Assembly: GCA_000733355.1 (NCBI GenBank)
Contig: JNVV01000053.1
Span: 163,040 to 227,039 of the forward strand
Length of the DNA: 64,000 bases
Origin: Falciphora oryzae
Lineage: Eukaryota > Ascomycota > Sordariomycetes > Magnaporthales > Magnaporthaceae
Reading direction: 5' to 3'
Shown here: positions 1-8,040 of the stretch, piece after piece
Layout of the letters: every line of letters starts with the position of its first letter
How positions within the stretch are numbered: the first letter of the stretch is position 1
Made by a program: the position numbers and the translations under genes
Notes under the pieces: generated by a model
Seen by the model: the letters and a program-made list of their open reading frames with translations, nothing else
Told to the model about the DNA's origin: nothing
Databases searched by the model: none

Positions 1-478
1 GAATTTGTACCCAGGCTTCGGCAGCCGCCGGCGCTCCCTGCTTGAGACCGAGAAGGCCGCGGTTCTTGAGGCCCGCCGCGACGCTGGTCGGAACCCCTGG
101 CCTAAGTTGCCCAAAAAGCCCGCTCAGCCCGCTCAGCCGGCCCCCGCGCCGCCCATTCGTGCCGCCGGCAGGGCCCAGACCCTCCGGAATTTGTACCCAG
201 GCTTCGGCAGCCGCCGGCGCTCCCTGCTTGAGACCGAGAAGGCCGCGGTTCTTGAGGCCCGCCGCGACGCTGGTCGGAACCCCTGGCCTAAGTTGCCCAA
301 AAAGCCCGCTCAGCCCGCTCAGCCGGCCCCCGCGCCGCCCACTCGTGCCGCCGGCAGGGCCCAGACCCTCCGGAATTTGTACCCAGGTTTCGGCAGCCGC
401 CGGCGTTCCGTGCTTGAGACTGAGAAGGCCGCGGTCCTCGAGGCCCGCGGCCACCCCCAGGCCGTCGCCGAAAACTAA
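1..478 (+). repeat. 186-bp tandem repeat, about 2.6 copies
   Basis: Copies begin at 1, 187 and 373. The period of 186 bp is exactly 62 codons. Copies 1 and 2 differ at one visible base, and copy 3 carries several mostly silent changes before diverging at the gene's 3' end. The array probably continues upstream of the window. Confidence 0.95.
2..478 (+). CDS. 3' end of a tandem-repeat protein (5' part outside window)
   Basis: This open frame enters from the left edge and stops at 476-478. It encodes a 62-residue unit present as two full copies and a third that is cut short by the C terminus (ending AVAEN). Each unit carries an aromatic/glycine motif YPGFGSRRR, an acidic-Ala stretch ending EARR, then NPWPKLPKK and a Pro/Ala-rich linker. 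Frames 2 and 3 are both open, but differences between copies favour frame 2: GGC/GGT, CGC/CGT, ACC/ACT, GTT/GTC and CTT/CTC are silent there, with only I/T and L/V replacements, whereas frame 3 would give A/V, P/L, F/S and L/S. Basic pairs (RRR, RR, KK) recur in each unit, as in fungal Kex2-processed repeat precursors, but the N terminus and any signal peptide are not visible. Function unknown; an ordinary low-complexity repeat protein is equally possible. Confidence 0.6.
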   Translation, partial: NLYPGFGSRRRSLLETEKAAVLEARRDAGRNPWPKLPKKPAQPAQPAPAPPIRAAGRAQTLRNLYPGFGSRRRSLLETEKAAVLEARRDAGRNPWPKLPKKPAQPAQPAPAPPTRAAGRAQTLRNLYPGFGSRRRSVLETEKAAVLEARGHPQAVAEN

Positions 479-964
479 GGCGTCGGAGCCCGTCATGCTG
501 GTTTGAACGCCGAGCGACGCCGAGGACAGCCCTGGAGGGCCCGCCCCTCGTCGCCTGGCTTCGGTCCTCACTTGTCGGGGAATTTTGGCTTTCGCATTTC
601 GTCCTTGTTCGTTAAGATTGCGAAAAGTAGCGTGTTGAAAACTGCGAAAAGGTTTTGATTTGGAATTGGATTTGGATCTCGACTCTGTTTCGGCCTCAAG
701 GGGCCTCTAGGGCGCACGGGCCCTGGCAGCCAAACCACATCGGCTCCTCTAAGCCCAGTAGATAGAGTGCACTGCACACACCCACCCTCGATTAGGTAGT
801 TCTAATACAGATATCCATCTTGGTGTTACGGTCACAGGCTCTAAAAGACAATGCTGCAAAAGGTGCCTTCAATTGTGTGTGAAAATCCAAAGCTACGGAA
901 AGGACGACCTGGTATTCGTTGTGGGTCCCCTTTCAAAGGGGACGTACGGGTTTGTGTAGCTAAG
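479..964. other. Intergenic, 3' flank of the repeat gene
   Basis: No coding region or RNA gene is supported. The first 200 bases are probably the 3' untranslated region of the repeat-protein gene. Confidence 0.5.
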
Positions 965-1801
965 TGTTACGACCAGACCGCGGGAGGGAGGAGCTGTAGG
1001 CGGGCTGACCATGAGGGGCAGCTCCCTGCCATGAGGCGTTCCTATCCCGCACAAGAGGTCACGTGACACATGGGCGATTCGAGTGATCACAACGAATCAA
1101 GGAACTCCAAGGCACAAGGCAAAGGTATAAAAGGGAAGTTCCCTACTGTTTTAAATAGCTTTAACTGAGGCTTCGGCATCAGTCAACCCAAGTTAGCTTC
1201 AAGGCACCCCCTTAAGCAAGCGATCGGACTTCTGTCATCCAGTTTCCCAGTTCCCCTGAATCCTCTGCCAAGTGTACTGTTGTTGGGGGGGTGAAGGAGT
1301 ATATTGACATGCCTTGGCCCTCACTCTGGAACCAGTCCCAACAAGGACCAGACGAGGTCCTTATATAGACCGAGTCTCGGAGAGGACACGTAGCTATTGA
1401 AACTTCTAGATACAAGCGGAGTCTGGTAGACTTGGAAAGAGATGAAGAGAATCTTCCTACACCACCTCTATACACTCGTGCCCAATCTTTCGCTTGTTGT
1501 GGGCACGAAAACGCCGACAGAACCGCGCAGAGGCATCCAGAGCAAGCAGGCAACGAGCACCGCCACCTCAATATTGGAGCAAAGAGGGGAACTTCGGGAC
1601 CGAGAGGGGGTTCTACGAGATGATATCAGCGCACCAGAATCCGAGTCCTTTATCGTTTGATATTATGGCGTGGCGCGCCCTCTCGTGCAGCCTTGTCTCA
1701 CAGAGGGTACTTGAGCCTCCAATTGAGCCAAAGTCTCAACTTTGGCTTAGTCGTCCTTTTGGTAGCAAGTGGGTGGAGGCTCCTACTGCCGAACCGTGAC
1801 A
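965..1801 (+). mobile_element. Possible degenerate LTR or LTR-retroelement remnant
   Basis: The stretch starts TGTTACG and could end CGTGACA at 1795-1801, near-complementary LTR-like ends (6 of 7). It contains a TATA-type element (ggtataaaagg, about 1124-1134) in the place expected for a U3 promoter. At 1620-1641 is a sequence close to the initiator-Met primer-binding site of many retroelements (TGATATCAGCGC against TGGTATCAGAGC), so the LTR may instead end near 1619. No target-site duplication is visible (CTAAG left, AAGGG right) and no gag or pol coding is present. A solo or truncated relic fits best, and chance resemblance cannot be excluded. Confidence 0.3.
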
Positions 1802-2052
1802 AAGGGCACAAGAGCGACAGCGGTGAAAAAAAAAGATGAAAACCAGGCAGTGGATGGGCACAGAGGCAAAAATGGGCCCCGACGGACTAATCAGGAGTGG
1901 TAAAGCTGTGGGCGAGGGGCATGACAGCCGAGGGAAAGGACCTTAGCCAGCCCTTTGTCACTGCTTTGGCAGTTTCTAGCTAAGCCCAATCCAACTAGGC
2001 CAAAAGGACGAGAAGATACAAGCCCCCAACTTGTATCCTAAATTGGGCTTAG
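1713..2052. repeat. Cluster of perfect short stem-loops
   Basis: Several exact inverted repeats lie within 340 bp. GAGCCTCC at 1713-1720 pairs with GGAGGCTC at 1775-1782. Inside it AGCCAAAGT at 1726-1734 pairs with ACTTTGGCT at 1739-1747 across a 4-base loop. CTAAGCCCAAT at 1980-1990 pairs with ATTGGGCTTAG at 2042-2052, enclosing GATACAAG at 2015-2022 and CTTGTATC at 2030-2037. No ORF covers them. The first group overlaps the right end of the possible LTR. Confidence 0.6.
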
Positions 2053-2861
2053 TACCTTGGTGCAAACGAGACATGGCTGCATCTGCCCAACAAGGCACGC
2101 CGCGCCATCACAGGAGGCATGGGAAAAATCAACGAGGAATGTTTATATCGGATATTTATCGTACGGCTTGTGACCTGCCCGCTTCATGTTCGTTCTATGT
2201 CAATTAATGTCAAATACGTTCGTCGCCAGCTGACAAGTACGATAACATAACGCTCCCCAGTTTGCATTACGAGCAAGTTGTTTTCCGGCGCAAGACTACC
2301 CCACACGCGAACGATGGAAGTCGGCGGCATCACCGTTGCTCGCGGTGACGGCAGCGTCGAAATTCCGGGCTTCGGCGATGCACGCTTTTAGTCGATTTAG
2401 AATGCGCGTCGCTTGCCGAAAGACCGTAAGGTAGTAAAGAGAGCTTTGCTTTGGGGCCCCGTCACCATCTCCGCGTGTACTGTCAGAGCCGAAGTTAACT
2501 GCCTACCTTCCCGAGCCGGGGTGCAAAGCCTCGGTGCTGCCTCTCCAGAAAATAAAAAAACTGCGGTCTGTCTCGACGACGAGCTGCCGCCTTTACCGGC
2601 GGATATTTCCCAGAGGCCGTGTGGCATCAGACCAGGTAGGTTCTGCAGGCACCAGGGCCAATTGCGGCCGCCCCCAGCAGCCCAGCCGCGGTGGCGGAAT
2701 GCGCGCGATTAAGTGCAGATGCGAAAAGATCCTGCCTTGGCGTATTCGGGTCATGCTATTGGGGAAGCAAAAGCGCCAAAAGCACATTTCTCGTCTCGTC
2801 CAGGGATAATGCATATACATTGGAAAACAAATGGGTATGTAGGGTGGGGCGCAGCAAACGG
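1802..2861. other. Gene-poor spacer
   Basis: Apart from the stem-loops, nothing is well supported. A 25-codon ATG frame at 2314-2391 is too short to call. Longer open frames here overlap on both strands and have no recognisable motif. Confidence 0.5.
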
Positions 2862-2990
2862 CTTTTGGACGGTAGAGGAAAGCTTAACTGGGAGAAAATG
2901 GGAGCAGATGCGTCCGTTTTTGGAACCAAAAGCGCCCGTTTCTGGACGCACTTGCTCCCATTTTCTCCCAAAACCTCTACAAACCAAAAC
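2862..2990. repeat. Long imperfect foldback (hairpin) element
   Basis: The core arms 2890-2915 and 2944-2969 are reverse complements at 24 of 26 positions. The stem continues outward with GTAGAGG at 2872-2878 against CCTCTAC at 2974-2980, and ttttgg near 2863-2868 against ccaaaa near 2984-2989. The 28-base loop holds a smaller TTTTGG-AA-CCAAAA hairpin (2918-2931). The foldback ends directly against a truncated 5S rRNA. It could be a foldback/MITE-type element or the footprint of a rearrangement. Confidence 0.75.
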
Positions 2991-3055
2991 ATGTGAGGGC
3001 CGAACTAGTACTCAGGTGGGTGACCACTGGGGAACCCTCGGTGCTGTACGTTTTT
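2991..3055 (+). pseudogene. Truncated 5S rRNA (3' half only)
   Basis: The stretch matches the 3' half of a fungal 5S rRNA. It has the GTGAGGGCC segment, the conserved GGTGGGTGACCAC block at about 3015-3027, the downstream GTGCTGTACG end (3041-3050) and a TTTTT Pol III terminator at 3051-3055. The 5' half, including the ACGTACGACCATA-type start, is absent: the foldback element occupies that place. Dispersed 5S genes and pseudogenes are normal in filamentous ascomycetes. Without its 5' half this copy cannot give a complete 5S rRNA. Confidence 0.75.
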
Positions 3056-3826
3056 GCCGTTTTGTTGCCCAGGAGCCCGTGCCATCCCGGCCGGCCAGCG
3101 GTGCCTGATAACTTTGAGCAGAGTTCCGGTTACAAGACGATCTCAGGGGACATATCCTCGGCACAGAGCCCGATCTTCCGTCTCTTCTCCCTGCTTCCCT
3201 CCTTGCCGTTCATTCTGCCCTACACATGTGTCACGCCGGCAGCCATTCTGGGTCCCTATCCTTCGAGCCGGCGTTGTCACATAGCTAAATATCGTCATGT
3301 CGAGCAAGGATACGGCCTAGGTGTTCTTTCAGCCCCCAATTTCAGCAATAGGAAGCCGAGACTGAAGCAACAGCGCGTAGCGTGCACCTATCCAGCGAAG
3401 GGCCGGCCGACAGCACCGGCCCAGTTCAGGCCTGGGCAGGCAACACCGGTTAGACGCACGAGATATGCGGGAGTGTCTTCGCGCAGGAAATACAAATCAT
3501 TGTTAAGAACACAAGCTCCCTAGAGCCGAGGTATCCTATCCATAGGATGCTGCCTTGTCCCAAGCCGAAACCAAAGTATCAACGCCATCCACCGAATGCC
3601 ATGGATATTTGCAATGCTATAAATATGGTCCCATCATGGACCACGAACAATAACGAAAACGCCTGTCAACCGACTCCTCGCCGATAGGGTAGGGAGAACA
3701 CAAGGACGAGTCAAAATCATAAATCCCCAGGAGTCAGTTATCCTTTGAATTGCATCCTTTGGATCGCATCCACCGAGCTCCACCAAAAAAAAACGCGCCG
3801 ATTAGGGGGGTTGGTTCATGGCCCGT
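3056..3826. other. Intergenic, no gene supported
   Basis: A 176-codon open frame (2993-3523) runs through here, but it begins inside the 5S relic and has no ATG near its start or recognisable motif. The right end holds the probable 3' untranslated region of the M50B-like gene. Confidence 0.5.
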
Positions 3827-4758
3827 TTATATCGTGGGCAGGAAGTTCTTGGAGCTGTCATTCTGCTCTTGGAACGACTTGGGGAAGGCCGCGATGCCAG
3901 CCACAATCCCCGCGGCCATGAACAACAGGGAGACGATGGACCAGAGGACGCCCCAGCACTGAGAGGAGCCACCGTAGCGCTTGGCGAACTGGCTGGCGTC
4001 GGACTCGTTTACTTTTCTGAGAATCAAGTCGTCGCACTATTCCAAGAATCGGACTGTTAGCAAGGCTCCATTGGAAAGACCATCTGCACGAACTGCGGCA
4101 AAGTGGACAGGACACTTACAATATCCCACACGCTGTAGAGCGACGACATGACTCCAATAAAGAGCACGAAGAAGCGCAGCGCTTGGCCATGCGCGATGAA
4201 CCAGCAAGCAACGATCAGGCCGACAGCGAACAGGATGGTGAGGATGGTGAGCCAGTCCTTCTTCCCCCACCACAAGGTGAGCAGGAAGCAGGCGGCGAGG
4301 ACAAAGCTGGCAACCTTGCTAGCAATAATGTCGAAGCCGCAAAATATAAGCAAAGCTCCGATAAGGGACGAGCCCAGATAGCCGGCGGGTAGGGTGATCG
4401 CGCTTATGCCGCCGCGCATCATCGTCACGCCGCCCTCGCGAGGGTCCAGCTTGATGCTCTCGACACGCCCGCCAGTGCAACAAGCTGCAAGCGCATGCCC
4501 GAACTCATGGAAAGCTATCGTAAGCATGGCGAAGGGCCAGAGGATCCTGCGGACGTAGGGAACGTTCCATATGATGCCGATGGCGACGGCGTAGGCGGCG
4601 ATGACGCCGAGGGTGATCTTTTGCGTGTCGGTGACGGCGAGTGGGCCGCCCTCGCGGCGCCGCTCGAGAACCGCATGGCGCGCGAAGAGTGGGGCCGCTG
4701 CGAGGGCGGCTGAGCGCGCGTAGAGCGCGGCATCTGTGAGGAGTGGTGCTGGTGCCAT
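3827..4758 (-). CDS. M50B-like membrane metallopeptidase family protein
   Basis: Two exons, 4758-4120 and 4036-3827, are separated by an 83-bp GTAAGT...TAG intron (4119-4037), giving about 282 residues. The motif HEFGH (H84, E85, H88) is the zinc-binding HExxH of the peptidase M50B-like family and lies in a hydrophobic segment after WNVPYVRRILWPF. It is followed by the family-typical LDPREGGVTMMRGGI and four to five further hydrophobic segments. The intron joins SVWDI to CDDLILRKVNESDAS, which continues the family pattern and confirms the splice. A final membrane segment lies near the C terminus. The ATG at 4758 has a good context; an upstream in-frame extension has only a GTG. The family is thought to be intramembrane, but its fungal substrate is unknown. 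The next gene upstream is about 1.5 kb away. Confidence 0.85.
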
Positions 4759-6315
4759 GTTGTGGTTGCTGTGTGATTGTGCTGCGTGTCCGCCGGTTTC
4801 CCCCCTTTTGCGGGTTGTCTCCACACCCGGTGCTCGCGGCTCCGTTTCCCAGTGCTGCTCGGCCCGGCTTTGTTGTGCTGACCCGTGTCCAGTTGTGGCG
4901 CGTGGACGTCCGGCTCAGCTCGCTTTCGTTTGGCGCGGGTTGGAAAGATCGTTCGTCGTCAGGTCGATGTAAAGATCGTTGCTCGAAGGCGGCGGAGGAA
5001 AACGATCGTGTCCGAAGGAAAGTCCAAAGGAAATTCTCGTATACGATAGGAACGCGAAAGGACGACAGATAGGAGAGAAAGCAGGAAGAGTTTAGAAAAG
5101 AGAGAGTAGTTTCAGGGAAAGCGAAAGTCGGATGTGCTGATCTTAGTTTTGTTGGCCCTTCGACCTCAGCCCCAGCCGAGTCCATACGTGCCAGGGCGCG
5201 GCGGCAGTGCATGGCTTGGGAGCTGACGTGTGCGACCAGGAGCCCCTGACTCTGTAACATGGGTAAACGGACAGGCTGGCCAAGTCACGGCGCACATCAA
5301 ATGCCATTCGTCTTCCTTGGTTTATGCCAGACTTGCACTCCACGCTCTCCTGTTTCCGCTTTGCTGGTTTCATTCTCTTGCTTCGATTCTCCTGCTCGTA
5401 TTCTTTTACTCCCATCTATTGTCGCTTCCTCATCGCTCCCTTCCCCTCACATTTTCCCCGGTTTGCCCGTTTTTAGCCCGAGATGCGACGAGGCGCGTGC
5501 GGCCCTAGCCGGTGGTCGTTTCCTGCCCGTCGTGGACATCCAAAAATAGTGCGCCCTGCGCCCCGCTCGGTCTTGCCCCGCCACAGCCAGGCACGCAACA
5601 CGCCAACTATTTGGATGTCGGTCTGTTCCCTGTTTCACTGAGAATAGCGACTCGGATACCCAGACTACCAGTCCGAGACTGCCAGACCCCGGACTGTGGC
5701 TCCGAACTGTTGTCGAAGACACCACAACAAGCGGCAAGCTTTTACAATACCATCCAAGGTAGTGTCCGGTGTCCTTTGATATCGAGTCAGCATGCCGATC
5801 CCAGCCTGTGCTCTCTCGGGACGGCCTCAGGTGACACCAGGCCACCAGGCCGTTATCCGAACTGTTGACACAAGATCGGCTCTAGTCGAGCGCAAACGGG
5901 CGTCCACGCGTCCATTTTCGCCCAATCATACCGGCCCCGGCGTTTCGGCGATTCTGCATGTCTGATAGGTCACCCGCTATCCGCGGAGGTGGCTTGGATC
6001 CTTTCAGTTTGCGCCGGCGCATCTAATCTGTGTCGGCTGTGCCGAGAAAGTTGGCGGTGGTGCATTTTCCACGCATGCAGCAGCTCCAAACTCCAATTGT
6101 CGTCGTGATTGATAAGGGGCTTGATCGCTCATCGGTTGCACCGGCAAAGCGAACAACCCCTTGCCCGACGCACCAACGTCTTGCGAGCAAATGATGGCAA
6201 AGAATATGATAAAAGATAGGGATCACAATCCTGCCTAGCCGAACTGAGAAAAAAAAAAACCCTCCGCAACACAAAAGGAAAACTAGACAACCAGCGTGCT
6301 AGGAGGCAAAAGGAT
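4759..6315. other. Intergenic spacer upstream of the M50B-like gene
   Basis: This should contain the promoter and leader of the M50B-like gene at its left end. No protein gene or further tRNA is supported, and the open frames present overlap on both strands and lack motifs. Confidence 0.5.
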
Positions 6316-6410
6316 TGGACAAACGGGGAATCGAACCCCGGACCTCTTCCAATCTGATCTCTTTCGAGTCAACATGCTAAGGAAGCGTTATACCACTAAA
6401 CCATTCGCCC
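6316..6410 (-). tRNA. tRNA-Ala (AGC), intron-containing
   Basis: The reverse strand folds as a full tRNA. The acceptor stem GGGCGAA pairs with TTTGTCC including a G3:U70 wobble pair, the alanine identity element. The D arm is GTT/AAC, the anticodon stem CTTCC/GGAAG, the variable loop five bases, the T arm CGGGG-TTCGATT-CCCCG, and the discriminator A is at 6316. The anticodon loop is TTAGCA...T with anticodon AGC at 6378-6376. A 23-base intron (6374-6352) sits after position 37, the canonical site. The internal A and B boxes are intact, so the gene looks functional. Confidence 0.85.
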
Positions 6411-7155
6411 TGTGATTTGTGTTGCATCGGGCTGGGTTTGAGCGGCTTTTGAAGATTGTGGGTGGGTGGCGGAGGGCTTCGACAGGGTCAGGCTGGCCCA
6501 CACATCTGCCGCGTCCACATGAACTGACGGACGGCCATTCAGCCGCAGGCCCCAGGCTGAGCTGACATACAAAAGCCTACGCTGATAGGAAGTTCCGCGG
6601 GCGGCTTTGGCCGTAAGCATTGACTGGAAAAGATTGAGTAGCCTTGCTTTAGCTTCAGGGACCAGCAGAACGCAAAGAGCCAGGAATGTTTATCGAGAGT
6701 GGCATCTGTAGAATGTTCACATAGAAGTTGGCAAACCCTCTCGGAAGACGAACCGTTTATAGACGAGCAGTAAACCATGAGGCCTCTCTCTGGTTGTTTG
6801 GCTGGATGTACTTGCAGAGAATGTTTCCTGCACGCTGGATGACATCAAGCTGGCCCATCAGGCAGACTGGCCCGTGCACGCTGCACATCACCCCTGTCTC
6901 AGCTGGGCCAGGGGTTTTGCGCTGAGCCTTGACAGGGGCTGAAAAGGTGTCCCGAACCTCGCGTGAGTGGCCGATCCGGACCGTCAATCGACGCGAGACC
7001 CTCGAGAACTGCCACGCCGACACTTTTTTGTTGTCCCTCCTTGTGAACAACGACCGACGAGCAATCCACTCCTTTTTGCCGCGCGACACGTCAATCTCTC
7101 AACCCTCTCGAACCATCGAAACGACAACGACGGCAAGAAAAGCCCAGACTTCAAG
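6411..7155. other. Intergenic, promoter region of DPM3
   Basis: This spacer lies between the tRNA and DPM3. I see no gene in it. The last 150 bases should hold the DPM3 promoter and leader. Confidence 0.5.
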
Positions 7156-7624
7156 ATGACGCGCGCACAACAGACCATCTCCATCGCCCTCCTCGCGAGC
7201 TCTGTACGTCGACCCGCCCTCCCGCGTCGTTGCGCCTCGCTGTCCTCCCCACCCTCGATGGCCGCCGCGGCTCCGTAAACCTCACCGCTAACGCTCGACG
7301 CGCAGCTCTACCTCGCGCTCTTCCTCCGGCTCATCCCCCTCCCCGAGGTTGTCCAGACCCAGATCGTCCCCGTGGTATGTCCCCGCCCTCCACTGCCATC
7401 AATATCGTCAAACGGTTGCAACTGCCGAGGTACTAACCTTTCTCTTTGCGACGCAAAAACAGCTCCCCTTCTGGTTCATCGTCTCCTTCGGCGCCATGCT
7501 GCTCGCCCGCCTCGGCTGGGGCGTCCTCACCTTCAACGACACCCCCCAGGCGCACAAGGAGCTGATGGTCGAGATCGAGGAGGCCAAGGTGGACCTGCGG
7601 AGGCTGGGCGTCGATGTCGACTAA
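7156..7624 (+). CDS. DPM3: Dolichol-phosphate mannosyltransferase subunit 3
   Basis: Three exons (7156-7203, 7306-7374, 7463-7624) with GTACGT and GTATGT donors encode 92 residues. The protein is nearly a textbook fungal DPM3: MTRAQQTISIALL start, LYLALFLRLIPLPEV, two N-terminal hydrophobic segments, then LPFWFIVSFGAMLLARLGWG and a short charged C-terminal helix ending GVDVD. DPM3 is a small ER membrane protein that tethers the catalytic subunit DPM1. The complex makes dolichol-phosphate mannose for N-glycans, O-mannosylation and GPI anchors. All splice phases are 0 and the length is normal. It faces the neighbouring minus-strand gene tail to tail across about 400 bp. Confidence 0.95.
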
Positions 7625-8040
7625 ACTGGAATGGCATGAGGGTAGTGGGGTGGATGTTGAACTAGCAAAGGCTACGAAGGTGGAGGTAACGTAGGGGGTA
7701 GGCAACTCTGGACATCAGCTAGGGATCTCCACCATATCCCTCGAACTTGGCCTCAGCTCTACCACCTTGATATCCCAATAAACCTAGTTTTCAAGTAGCC
7801 CACAGCTACGGCAGAGTCTTTACGCAATTCCAGAGTTATGCAACACATGCCACTTCTGATATTGTCGAAGCCAAGTGATGCAACCATTGTTTTTTCAGAA
7901 ATGGTATCAAGATACCAGTCCGACAATGTTTCCACGAATGGGTATATACTAAACCGACAAAAGACAACTCTTGCCAACATTGGGTATCAAGCGTCCATTA
8001 ACGCCATCACAGTTTCCCGTCCTCATGCTATGCCGCCCCT
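7625..8040. other. Convergent 3' spacer
   Basis: Tail-to-tail spacer between DPM3 and the minus-strand gene ending at 8041. It probably holds both 3' untranslated regions. Nothing else is seen. Confidence 0.5.

Noticed and set aside
42..506. Alternative frame through the 62-codon repeat
   Set aside because: Changes between copies are mostly replacements in this frame but silent in the chosen frame.
2993..3523. 176-codon plus-strand frame
   Set aside because: It starts inside the 5S rRNA relic and has no ATG at its start, no motif and no splice support.
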